Shown here: positions 8,043 to 15,331 of the stretch, one piece after another | Layout: the number at the start of each line of letters is the position of its first letter | Numbering within the stretch: the stretch's first letter is position 1 | From: an uncultured Roseobacter sp. | GTDB lineage: Bacteria; Pseudomonadota; Alphaproteobacteria; Rhodobacterales; Rhodobacteraceae | Assembly: GCF_947496515.1 (NCBI RefSeq) | Contig: NZ_CANMDB010000008.1 | Coordinates: forward strand, 159,712 to 223,711 | Direction of reading: 5' to 3' | Length of the DNA stretch: 64,000 bases | The notes under the pieces: generated by a model | Told to the model about the DNA's origin: nothing | Databases searched by the model: none | What the model saw: only the letters and a program-made list of their open reading frames with translations | Program-made: the position numbers and the translations under genes

Positions 8043-8270
8043 TTAGCGCGCCTTGTAGACGCCTTCGGGCAGATCGAGTGCCGCGGTTAGGTCGCGCCAT
8101 TGCTCGGGGGACAGGGTGATCGACAGTGTCCGATCCAGCCGTGCGTCATACTGGTTGAGGATGATCGCGCTTTCCGTGGCGTGGACGGTGACGTCCTCCT
8201 GCAGCGGGGTGGCGCCGTCATCCACGAGGGTAATCACGGTCGCATCAAACTCATGCTCAATGGTAAACAT
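8043..8270 (-). CDS. Small conserved-looking hypothetical protein
   Basis: A 75-residue acidic protein starting at the ATG at 8270 (MFTIEHEFDATVITLVDD). The frame extends to 8312, but the shorter start fits better with the genuine-looking amino terminus. No motif recognised. It ends with a segment SPEQWRDLTAALDLPEGVY that reads like a helix packed on a beta sandwich. It lies 16 bases upstream of the aminotransferase gene and is probably co-transcribed with it. Confidence 0.65.
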   Translation of the reverse strand: MFTIEHEFDATVITLVDDGATPLQEDVTVHATESAIILNQYDARLDRTLSITLSPEQWRDLTAALDLPEGVYKAR

Positions 8271-8389
8271 GGCGCGAGAGTATCCGCTGATCGTGGTGAT
8301 GCAAGAGGACAAAGCGCCGTGATCGGGGTGGTCGCTGCGGATCAGGGTGCTAAACTGCGACGCAAAGACGTCTTTGAAGGAGGCACCTC

Positions 8390-9085
8390 ATGCCGTGGAA
8401 GCCCTTTGTCGCAGGTATCGCCTTGGTGGCACTGGCGGCGTGCGAGCCAGTCAGTACGACCCAGATCACGGCAGGCCCGGGTAGCGGGCCGGTGCCCCGC
8501 GCGACGGCCACGAATTTCGCGCAGGTCGTGCGCACGGTCGAACCGGTGGCGGAGCGCGAATGCCGGGCACGCACATCGGGGCAGAACTGCGATTTTCGGA
8601 TTGTGATCGTCGGCGATGCCAACGCACCCCCCAATGCCTTTCAGACGCTGGACAAGAACGGTCGACCTATCATCGGCTTCACGCAAGCGCTGATCAAGGA
8701 CGCGCGTAATGTCGACGAGCTGGCCTTTGTGATGGGGCACGAGGCCGCGCACCATATCGCGGGACATATCTCGCGCCAGCAGCAGAATGCCGTGGCGGGT
8801 GCGGTGATCGCTGGCAGCCTCGCGGTATTGCTGGGAGGGACTGGCGAGGCCGTTCAATCAGCGCAGCGGACCGGTGCCCGGGTGGGCGCGCGCACCTACT
8901 CCAAAGATTTTGAGCTTGAGGCGGATGCCCTGGGCACCGTCATTACCCATCGGGCGGGTTTCAACCCTGTGCGCGGGGCGGAGTTCTTTACGCGTATTCC
9001 GGACCCGGGCGACCGTTTCCTTGGCACTCATCCGCCCAACCGGCAGCGGATCGACATTGTGCGCCGCACGGCCTCGCAGCTCTGA
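8390..9085 (+). CDS. M48 family zinc metalloprotease, lipoprotein
   Basis: A 231-residue protein with a lipoprotein signal (lipobox LAAC, cysteine at residue 18) and the zinc motif HEAAH at 117-121, with the third ligand probably in ELEADALG about 60 residues later. This is the periplasmic M48 class related to BepA/YcaL and LoiP, which degrade misfolded outer-membrane proteins. The catalytic domain is nearly the whole protein; there is no TPR domain. GGAGG precedes the ATG by about 6 bases. It diverges from the small gene upstream. Confidence 0.9.
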   Translation: MPWKPFVAGIALVALAACEPVSTTQITAGPGSGPVPRATATNFAQVVRTVEPVAERECRARTSGQNCDFRIVIVGDANAPPNAFQTLDKNGRPIIGFTQALIKDARNVDELAFVMGHEAAHHIAGHISRQQQNAVAGAVIAGSLAVLLGGTGEAVQSAQRTGARVGARTYSKDFELEADALGTVITHRAGFNPVRGAEFFTRIPDPGDRFLGTHPPNRQRIDIVRRTASQL

Positions 9086-9094
9086 CGACGGGGC

Positions 9095-9484
9095 TCACTT
9101 CTCCGCGGATGTCGAACAGCCGCTGCGGGCGATGCGGCGGCGGTGCGCGCGGTAGAGCAGGGGCGCCAAAACCCTTTCGTAAATCAGGTTGGCGAGCCCG
9201 TATATCCCAGGCAGGCTGACGAGCCGGGCCAGCCAGCGGTAGCGGGGCAGCGCCCGCCAGAGAGCAACGAAGGCTGGCAGACCGGCAAGGATCTCTCCCT
9301 GCTTGCGCACATGCAGACGGCGCGCGGCGGCATCAGCCGTGACCCCCCACTCCTGCAGATGTGCTGCACTGAGGTCGGTATAGCGCAGCGGCAAGGCCTG
9401 CGCCTTGGTCAGCCGGGCGTAGTGATCTATTTCTCGCCGACAGACCGGGCAATCCGCGTTGTAGAGAACTTCTGTTTCGCTCAT
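9095..9484 (-). CDS. DCC family thiol-disulfide oxidoreductase-like protein
   Basis: A 129-residue protein of the DCC family (DUF393), named for the Asp-Cys-Cys motif. Here the motif is YNADCPVCRREID, with cysteines at 12 and 15. The fold resembles thioredoxin and a redox role is proposed, but no reaction is established. The start is the ATG at 9484 (MSETEVLYNADCPVC); the open frame further upstream runs into the helicase gene's control region and is not coding. It converges on the M48 gene. Confidence 0.85.
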   Translation of the reverse strand: MSETEVLYNADCPVCRREIDHYARLTKAQALPLRYTDLSAAHLQEWGVTADAAARRLHVRKQGEILAGLPAFVALWRALPRYRWLARLVSLPGIYGLANLIYERVLAPLLYRAHRRRIARSGCSTSAEK

Positions 9485-9559
9485 GATACCTGAGATAGGG
9501 CAGGTCGTGCGCCGGGCATGCGCCGCAGTGTCGCAGGTGTTTGCACGGTGCGTGGGGTG

Positions 9560-9574
9560 GAACATACTGCGAAC
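9560..9574. promoter_or_regulatory. Candidate LexA (SOS) box of the alphaproteobacterial type
   Basis: GAAC-ATACTGC-GAAC, the reverse complement of GTTC-N7-GTTC, which is the LexA operator of alphaproteobacteria. It lies 41 bases upstream of the helicase ATG at 9616 and 76 bases upstream of the DCC gene start at 9484. The helicase is a standard SOS-regulated function, so this most likely controls it. Confidence 0.75.
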
Positions 9575-9615
9575 ATCTTCTTTATCTCGGGCGGCGGGCG
9601 ATGTAGGGTGACAGC

Positions 9616-12048
9616 ATGAGCGATTTTGACGAAATGGATGCTTTCGAAGGCGCATCCCTGTCGGCCCGCGCCATGGCAGCGCGGCCTGCGCCCTATCTCG
9701 AGGGGCTGAACCCGGCACAGCGCGCCGCCGTAGAGCAGCTCGATGGGCCGGTCCTGATGCTGGCGGGGGCAGGGACGGGCAAGACGCGGGCGCTGACTGC
9801 GCGGATCGTGCATCTGCTGATGCAGCGCCGGGCGCGCCCCAACGAGATCCTGGCCGTGACCTTCACCAATAAGGCGGCGCGCGAGATGAAGACGCGGGTC
9901 GGCAAGATGCTGGGCCAGCCAGCCGAGGGGATGCCCTGGCTTGGGACCTTCCACGCGATCTGCGTCAAGCTGCTGCGCCGACACGCGGAATTGATTTCCC
10001 TGCCAGCGCGCGGCGGGGCGGGAATGGCTTTGCAAAGCCATTCGCCCGGGCCCGAGGGCAGCGCGCCGTCCGGACCGCATCTCAAATCCAATTTCACCAT
10101 ATTGGATACCGATGACCAGTTGCGGCTTCTCAAGCAGCTGGTGGCGGCGGACGGGATCGATGACAAGCGCTGGCCCGCGCGGCAGCTGGCCAGCATCATT
10201 GATGGTTGGAAGAACCGCGCGCTGACGCCGGACAAGGTGCCCGCGGCGGATGCGGGGGCGTATAATCACCGCGGCGTGGCGCTTTATGCGCAGTACCAGC
10301 GGCGGCTGATCGAGCTGAACGCCGTGGATTTCGGCGATTTGCTGCTGCATATGGTCACGATCTTTCAGACCCACCCGGATGTGCTGGAGCAATACCGGCG
10401 CTGGTTCGCCTACATCCTCGTGGACGAGTATCAGGACACCAATGTGGCGCAGTATCTGTGGCTGCGGCTGCTGGCGGGCGGTCACCGCAATATTTGCTGC
10501 GTGGGAGATGACGACCAGTCGATCTATGGGTGGCGCGGCGCGGAAGTGGGCAATATTCTGCGGTTCGAGACAGATTTCCCCGGCGCCCACGTGGTGCGGC
10601 TGGAGCAGAATTACCGCTCCACCCCGCATATCCTTGCCGCCGCCTCCGGTGTGATCGCGGGCAATCAGGGGCGGTTGGGCAAGACGCTCTTTACCGATCT
10701 GACCGAGGGCGAGAAGGTCCGGCTGATCGGTCATTGGGACGGGGAGGAGGAGGCCCGCTGGATCGGCGAGGAGATCGAGGCGGCTCAACGCGGCACCCGC
10801 GGCATGGCGCCCTGCGGTCTCGACCGGATGGCCATTCTGGTGCGCGCCAGCCACCAGATGCGCGCGTTCGAGGACCGGTTTCTGACCATCGGCCTGCCCT
10901 ACCGCGTTATCGGCGGGCCACGCTTCTACGAGCGGATGGAGATCCGCGACGCCATGGCCTATTTCCGCGTCGTGGTCAGCCCGGAGGATGATCTTGCATT
11001 CGAGCGGATCGTGAACACCCCCAAACGCGGCCTCGGCGACAAGGCGCAGCAGACCATCCAGCGCATGGCGCGCAGCAATGGCATCAGCCTTGTGGAGGGC
11101 GCGCGGCTCTGTGTCGAGACCAAGTCCATCGGTGGCAAGGGCGGGGCGGCGTTGGCACAGCTGGTCGAGGGGCTGGACCGCTGGCGGCGGATGCTTGGGT
11201 CGGCGGATTTGAGCCATATGGAACTGGCCGAGGTCATTCTGGACGAAAGCGGCTACACCGCCCACTGGCAGAATGACAAGACGCCCGAGGCGCCTGGGCG
11301 GCTGGAAAACCTCAAGGAGCTGATCAAGGCGCTGGAAGCCTTTGAGAACCTGCAAGGGTTTCTCGAACACGTCAGCCTGATCATGGACAATGGCAGCGAT
11401 GATGGGGGCGAAAAGGTCTCCATCATGACGCTGCACGCGGCAAAGGGACTGGAGTTCCCCATGGTGTTTCTGCCTGGCTGGGAGGACGGGCTCTTTCCCT
11501 CGCAGCGGTCCATGGACGAGAGCGGCGTGAAGGGTCTGGAGGAGGAGCGGCGGCTGGCCTATGTGGGGATTACACGCGCCGAAGAGATCTGCACCATCAG
11601 TTTCGCGGCCAACCGGCGAGTGTTCGGGCAATGGCAATCCTCGATGCCGTCGCGGTTCATCGACGAATTGCCCGACGCGCATGTGGAGGTGCTGACGCCC
11701 CCCGGGCTCTACGGCGGCGGATATGGAGCCGCGGGCATGCAACCGCTGCGGTCGGATCTGGCAGAGCGGGCAGCGGAGGCGAATGTCTATAACTCACCGG
11801 GCTGGCGGCGGTTGCAGGAGCGTAGCCAGCAGCGTCCCGTCAGCCAGCCACGCGAGAGCAAGAATACCGTGATCGACATGAACGCGGTGTCGAGCTTTAC
11901 GGTGGGCGAGCGGGTCTTTCACCAGAAATTCGGCTACGGCGCTATTCTGGCCATTGAAGGCGACAAGCTGGAGATCGCCTTTGAGAAGGCGGGTACCAAG
12001 AAGGTGGTGGCGAAATTCGTCAGCGGCTCGGATGAAGTGCCGTTTTGA
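9616..12048 (+). CDS. pcrA: ATP-dependent DNA helicase UvrD/PcrA
   Basis: An 810-residue SF1A helicase. Motifs in order: Q-motif LNPAQRAAVEQ, Walker A GAGTGKT (about 51-57), FTNKAAREMKTR, GTFHAICVKLLRR, Walker B DEYQDTN (about 271), GDDDQSIYGWRGA (about 297), TLHAAKGLEFP (about 606) and RLAYVGITRAEE (about 645), with a C-terminal Tudor-like tail GERVFHQKFGYGAILAIEGD. It unwinds DNA in nucleotide excision and mismatch repair and removes RecA. Odd point: around residues 128-157, between GTFHAICVKLLRR and ILDTDDQ, the usual short link is replaced by a Gly/Pro/Ser-rich insert containing a TTTGCAAAG palindrome. An SOS box precedes the gene. Confidence 0.95.
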   Translation: MSDFDEMDAFEGASLSARAMAARPAPYLEGLNPAQRAAVEQLDGPVLMLAGAGTGKTRALTARIVHLLMQRRARPNEILAVTFTNKAAREMKTRVGKMLGQPAEGMPWLGTFHAICVKLLRRHAELISLPARGGAGMALQSHSPGPEGSAPSGPHLKSNFTILDTDDQLRLLKQLVAADGIDDKRWPARQLASIIDGWKNRALTPDKVPAADAGAYNHRGVALYAQYQRRLIELNAVDFGDLLLHMVTIFQTHPDVLEQYRRWFAYILVDEYQDTNVAQYLWLRLLAGGHRNICCVGDDDQSIYGWRGAEVGNILRFETDFPGAHVVRLEQNYRSTPHILAAASGVIAGNQGRLGKTLFTDLTEGEKVRLIGHWDGEEEARWIGEEIEAAQRGTRGMAPCGLDRMAILVRASHQMRAFEDRFLTIGLPYRVIGGPRFYERMEIRDAMAYFRVVVSPEDDLAFERIVNTPKRGLGDKAQQTIQRMARSNGISLVEGARLCVETKSIGGKGGAALAQLVEGLDRWRRMLGSADLSHMELAEVILDESGYTAHWQNDKTPEAPGRLENLKELIKALEAFENLQGFLEHVSLIMDNGSDDGGEKVSIMTLHAAKGLEFPMVFLPGWEDGLFPSQRSMDESGVKGLEEERRLAYVGITRAEEICTISFAANRRVFGQWQSSMPSRFIDELPDAHVEVLTPPGLYGGGYGAAGMQPLRSDLAERAAEANVYNSPGWRRLQERSQQRPVSQPRESKNTVIDMNAVSSFTVGERVFHQKFGYGAILAIEGDKLEIAFEKAGTKKVVAKFVSGSDEVPF
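10023..10042. repeat. TTTGCAAAG-core palindrome, copy 3, in frame inside the helicase gene
   Basis: Perfect 20-bp palindrome aatggctttgcaaagccatt, sharing its core with the pair at 6570-6612. It is translated as part of GGAGMALQSHSPGPE in the helicase, within a stretch that has no counterpart in typical UvrD proteins. Confidence 0.75.
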
Positions 12049-12078
12049 CCAGCAGCTCCAGGTGATCACAAGGGGGGA

Positions 12079-12132
12079 GCGTCCTCGCCGCCATCGAGGC
12101 GGCTCGGACGCTGCCCGGCCTATGGGGCCGGG
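12079..12132. terminator. Hairpin pair between convergent genes, possible bidirectional terminator
   Basis: GCGTCC...GGACGC with inner CGCCGCC/GGCGGC arms (12079-12111), directly followed by a second GC hairpin cccggcc/ggccggg. No T-run follows on either strand. It lies between the convergent helicase and Hint-protein genes, where a shared terminator is expected. Confidence 0.5.
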
Positions 12133-12154
12133 GGCGCTGCGTCGCCTCCACGCG

Positions 12155-13414
12155 TCAGATGCGTGCGGTGCCGCGCAGGGCAGCGGCCTCGAAGCGGCGC
12201 AGGATCGGGCGGGCTGCGGGAATGTCGGTTTTGCCGCGCTGTAACTCCGGAAGGATCTGCAGCAACTCGCTGTATGTCTCGTGATCAGCTTCCAGAATAT
12301 AGTCGCCAGCGTAGAAGCTTTCGAGTTGCGCGCCGCCGGAGAAAACCACTTCGTGCCGGTCGAACATCACGTGATAATAGGTGACCGCTTCGCACGGGTC
12401 GGGGCGGATCGCAGCCCCGTCGATGAGATGCGCGGCGGCGCAGAGCACTTCGGGCGCTTGCAGCAGCATCTCGCAGCGCCAGCCGCTGAGCAGCACACGG
12501 TGTTGCGGTGACAGGCGGATGGCGCGGGTGTTGCCGATGCTGCCGGGCGCAAAACGTACCGGTGCCAGTTTGCCCAGACCTGGTACCCGCCGACTGCCGA
12601 TCCAGCGGATCGGTTGCGCGCCGTGATCGGCTGTCTCCACCAGATCGCCGACGGCCAGTTCCTCCACCGCGACCTCGCCGCCTGGGGTGCACAGGGGCGT
12701 ACCTGCGGCAAAACAGGGCACGGTGACGCTGTTGATATTGAGATAGGTGAAGCTGCGCCCGTTGGGCAGGGTTACGTTGCCACCCGTGGGTGAGAAAGGG
12801 TTCACCACGGAGCCTTCGGGCAGGGTCAGGCTGTCATTCCCGGGACCACCGTTCACGAAACCGGTATTAAGCCCCGCGATGATCGTGTCGTCTCCACGCC
12901 CACCCTGCAGCGTGCCGCTGCCTTCCTCTGCAAAGAGCGTGTCGTTACCATTGCCACCGTAGAGGTTGTTGTTACTGGCACCGCCCCGCAGGATGTCGTC
13001 GCCATCTTGGCCGCGGATGTTATTGCTGCCGCTGCCACCGGTGAGCACATCGTTGCCCGCGCCACCCTCGATCGTGCCGCCCAAGGCGCCATCGTCGGTG
13101 AAGGTATCATTGCCCGCACCGCCGATGTATCCGCGCGCGTTCAACCCCACGGAGCCGCTCACCGCGTTGTCTGCATCATTGCCCAGGAACTGCACAAACT
13201 GGCTGAAGGACCCGCCAGTGAGGTCACCGTCATCGTAGCGGGTGATGGCCCCGGTGGTGGTGTCGGTAAATCGGATGCCCGTCCCCGTCAGAACGATTTG
13301 AAAGCGGTCATCGACCTGGGTCGTGTCGAGGGTGCTGTCGCGGTCGATGGTCAATGCGGCCCAAAAGGACGGATTCTGGATGTCCGCATCTGTTATCCGC
13401 AGGAAAACCGGCAC
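12155..13414 (-). CDS. RTX-repeat and Hint-domain protein
   Basis: A 419-residue protein starting with GTG at 13414. Residues 98-195 contain calcium-binding RTX nonapeptides (GGAGND, GGNGNDTL, GGRGDDTI). From C234 there is a Hint domain: CFAAGTPLCTPGGEVAVEELAVGD, W-x-x-R-R and a C-terminal part with YYHVMFDRHEVVFSGG. Hint domains cut or rearrange the chain at the first cysteine, as in inteins and hedgehog; bacterial versions linked to RTX repeats are common in Rhodobacteraceae and are probably exported by a type I system, which is not present here. No terminal His-Asn splice motif was seen. Function is unknown. Confidence 0.85.
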   Translation of the reverse strand: MPVFLRITDADIQNPSFWAALTIDRDSTLDTTQVDDRFQIVLTGTGIRFTDTTTGAITRYDDGDLTGGSFSQFVQFLGNDADNAVSGSVGLNARGYIGGAGNDTFTDDGALGGTIEGGAGNDVLTGGSGSNNIRGQDGDDILRGGASNNNLYGGNGNDTLFAEEGSGTLQGGRGDDTIIAGLNTGFVNGGPGNDSLTLPEGSVVNPFSPTGGNVTLPNGRSFTYLNINSVTVPCFAAGTPLCTPGGEVAVEELAVGDLVETADHGAQPIRWIGSRRVPGLGKLAPVRFAPGSIGNTRAIRLSPQHRVLLSGWRCEMLLQAPEVLCAAAHLIDGAAIRPDPCEAVTYYHVMFDRHEVVFSGGAQLESFYAGDYILEADHETYSELLQILPELQRGKTDIPAARPILRRFEAAALRGTARI

Positions 13415-13613
13415 GTAGAGCTCACGTCATGGGGTCAGCGCATCTTGTCATGCGACGGTAAGCGAAGGGATGGTCCGCGTCACTCGAAACCCTAACAAAA
13501 CGTTAACGTCGGCTGAAAACCGTTGCATATCTGGCAGATGGGTCGTGGTGGAGCGCGCACGCGCGTCTTGCATCGCAGCCGTGTCGTGGGGGGAGCCGGT
13601 TTAGACATGGGAC

Positions 13614-13650
13614 AAAAAAAGACGGCACCTGGGAGGAGGTAGGTGCCGTC
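13614..13650 (-). terminator. Rho-independent terminator closing the cuckoo RNA array
   Basis: Read on the minus strand, a perfect 10-bp stem (gacggcacct / aggtgccgtc, 13621-13650) with loop ACCTCCTCCC is followed by seven T residues (13620-13614). The last cuckoo hairpin therefore doubles as an intrinsic terminator, which fixes the transcription direction of the array. Confidence 0.88.
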
Positions 13651-13697
13651 TTCTTGATCTGTCACAGCGGTCAGGGAGGAGGTGGACCCCTGTGACA
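13621..13697 (-). ncRNA. Cuckoo/CcsR-like anti-Shine-Dalgarno sRNA, unit 3
   Basis: Two consecutive hairpins on the minus strand. The first (13697-13660) has arms TGTCACAG/CTGTGACA and the second (13650-13621) a perfect 10-bp stem. Both expose CCTCCTCCC (complement at 13674-13682 and 13631-13639), spaced 43 bases. This is the defining layout of the cuckoo RNA family, known as CcsR1-4 in Rhodobacter sphaeroides: double hairpins whose loops mimic the 16S anti-Shine-Dalgarno sequence. The unit ends in a terminator. In R. sphaeroides these RNAs are stress-induced; regulation here is inferred. Confidence 0.85.
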
Positions 13698-13733
13698 TAT
13701 ATCGTCCCGACCCTGAAAGGCCCGGGTCTTCAC

Positions 13734-13809
13734 GGCAGCAGCACCCGGGAGGAGGTGGATGTTGCTGCCTTGTGTCAGACGCCCCAGGGAGGAGGAGAGG
13801 CACGTCTGA
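13734..13809 (-). ncRNA. Cuckoo/CcsR-like anti-Shine-Dalgarno sRNA, unit 2
   Basis: Double hairpin on the minus strand. First arm pair TCAGACG/CGTCTGA (13809-13775), second GGCAGCA/TGCTGCC extended by neighbouring pairs (13769-13734). Each loop shows CCTCCTCCC (complement at 13787-13795 and 13747-13755), spaced 40 bases. Stem sequences differ from units 1 and 3 while loops are identical, the pattern expected when the loop is the active part. No own T-run follows, so it is probably cut from a longer transcript. Confidence 0.83.
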
Positions 13810-13885
13810 TCCTGGTGACCCACCCGCGGCGACCTTCTGGCCGGAGAGGGGGGCGCGCGACCAACGGACCGCGCTGTCATTCACA

Positions 13886-13952
13886 GCGACGACACCCGGG
13901 AGGAGGTGGATGCCGCCGCATTGTAACGAACGCCCTAGGGAGGAGGTGGGCG
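13886..13952 (-). ncRNA. Cuckoo/CcsR-like anti-Shine-Dalgarno sRNA, unit 1
   Basis: First unit to be transcribed on the minus strand. Hairpin one has CGCCC/GGGCG arms (13952-13931); hairpin two (13919-13886) has a longer stem with a few mismatches. Both loops carry CCTCCTCCC (complement at 13938-13946 and 13898-13906), again 40 bases apart. A 30-codon ATG frame (14027-13935) leads into it and ends in Pro-Pro-Pro-Pro read from the motif, but has no clear ribosome site. The small DUF1127 gene that accompanies CcsR RNAs in R. sphaeroides was not found upstream. Confidence 0.8.
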
Positions 13953-14077
13953 CCCGATCCTGTTGCAGAACCTGCCCCGGTCACCGGATGCCCGAACGGG
14001 CTGGCGAGGGGCAGCATTGTCTGGCATGAGAGGCGTGAAAGTCTTGCCGTGTGCCAGTGTCTGCGTCGTGTTGAGTA

Positions 14078-14215
14078 GTAATTTAGCTTTATGCTGCAAT
14101 TGCACAATAGACGGCTTTACAATGCTGCTATGCAGAAAATGCATAGGCGAAACACGATATATTTTTTCGTTTTGCTATAGGGTTAGGCAGAAAAAGCGGT
14201 TTTGCTGCAGGCGCG
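14078..14215. promoter_or_regulatory. Divergent control region with TGC-rich dyads
   Basis: Between the sRNA array (minus) and mrp (plus). It is unusually AT-rich and full of TGC/GCA words, including ctatgca-GAAAA-tgcatag (14128-14146) and atgctgcaattgcaca (14091-14106). These resemble the TGCA-type sites of PhaR regulators in Rhodobacterales, but no PHA gene is near. A weak promoter TTGTGC-N16-TAAATT faces the sRNAs on the minus strand (14107-14080). Confidence 0.4.
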
Positions 14216-14260
14216 TAATAAGCTGCCTCGCAAAGTGGCAGAGATGAGGAGAAAGCGAGC

Positions 14261-15331
14261 ATGTCGATAACAAAGGCCGACGTGGAGGCCGCACTGGCCC
14301 GGGTGAACCTGCCCGATGGTCGTGACCTCCTGGCCCATGATTTGATTCGGGCGTTGACGGTGGAGGCGGGCACCGTGCGTTTCGTGATTGAAGCGCCCAG
14401 CCCCGAGGTCGCGCGTCAGATGGAACCACTGCGCGCGGCCGCTGAAAAGGTTGTGGCGGAACTGGCAGGGGTGTCCAGCGTATCGGCCCTGTTGACGGCG
14501 CACGGTCCGGTCGCGAAACCGCCTGCACCCAGCCTCAAGATCGGCGGCCACCCCAAGCCACAGGCGGGCCCCACCAAGCCCACGGGCGTGCAGCGGATCC
14601 TGGCCATCGGCTCCGGCAAGGGCGGCGTGGGTAAATCCACCGTGTCCTCGAACCTTGCCGTGGCGCTGGCGCGCGCCGGGCGCAAGGTCGGGCTGCTCGA
14701 TGCGGATATCTACGGGCCAAGCCAGCCGCGCATGATGGGCGTGAACAAGCGCCCCGCCAGCCCCGACGGCAAGACCATCATTCCCCTGCATGCCCATGGT
14801 GTCACGCTGATGTCCATCGGCTTCATGATGGAAGAAGGCAAGGCCGTGGTCTGGCGCGGCCCGATGCTGATGGGCGCGCTGCAGCAGATGCTAGGGCAGG
14901 TGGAATGGGGCGCGTTGGACGTGTTGCTGGTCGATCTGCCACCCGGGACGGGCGATGTGCAGCTGACTTTATGTACCAAATCCGAACTCACCGGCGCCAT
15001 CGTCGTCTCCACCCCGCAGGACGTGGCGCTGATCGACGCGCGCAAGGCACTCGATATGTTTGATACGCTGAAAACGCCGGTGCTGGGGCTGATCGAGAAT
15101 ATGTCGATGTTCGTCTGCCCGGACTGCGGGGCCGAGCACCAGATCTTTGGTCAGGGTGGTGTCGCGGCGGAGGCGGAAAAGCTGGGCGTGCCGCTTCTGG
15201 GCGCGCTGCCCATCGATCTGGAGACCCGGCTGGCGGGCGACGGCGGCACGCCCGTGGCTGCGGGCGAGGGGCCTATGGCCGACGCCTACGCGCGGATTGC
15301 GGATGGTTTGATCAGAGGCGGGATGGCTTAG
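14261..15331 (+). CDS. apbC: Mrp/NBP35 family Fe-S cluster carrier ATPase
   Basis: A 356-residue protein. An N-terminal MIP18-like domain (residues 1-80) precedes a MinD-type ATPase with the deviant Walker A GSGKGGVGKST (117-127), DADIYGPSQPRMMG and VDLPPGTGDVQLT. A C-terminal CPDCG supplies the two cysteines that bind a bridging 4Fe-4S cluster. It loads or carries Fe-S clusters in the cytoplasm. The ATG at 14261 has GAGGAGA about 8 bases upstream. Its stop overlaps by 4 bases the stop of the convergent membrane-protein gene. Confidence 0.94.
   Translation: MSITKADVEAALARVNLPDGRDLLAHDLIRALTVEAGTVRFVIEAPSPEVARQMEPLRAAAEKVVAELAGVSSVSALLTAHGPVAKPPAPSLKIGGHPKPQAGPTKPTGVQRILAIGSGKGGVGKSTVSSNLAVALARAGRKVGLLDADIYGPSQPRMMGVNKRPASPDGKTIIPLHAHGVTLMSIGFMMEEGKAVVWRGPMLMGALQQMLGQVEWGALDVLLVDLPPGTGDVQLTLCTKSELTGAIVVSTPQDVALIDARKALDMFDTLKTPVLGLIENMSMFVCPDCGAEHQIFGQGGVAAEAEKLGVPLLGALPIDLETRLAGDGGTPVAAGEGPMADAYARIADGLIRGGMA

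Noticed and set aside
9481..11742. 753-codon antisense frame over the helicase gene
   Set aside because: Shadow of pcrA; no domain, and the real DCC-family gene uses only a start at 9484 in another context.
13621..13952. Six GGGAGGAGG repeats considered as a CRISPR or minisatellite
   Set aside because: Spacing is 43, 73, 40, 111 and 40 bases, each repeat sits in the loop of a different hairpin, and a terminator follows. This is an sRNA array, not CRISPR.
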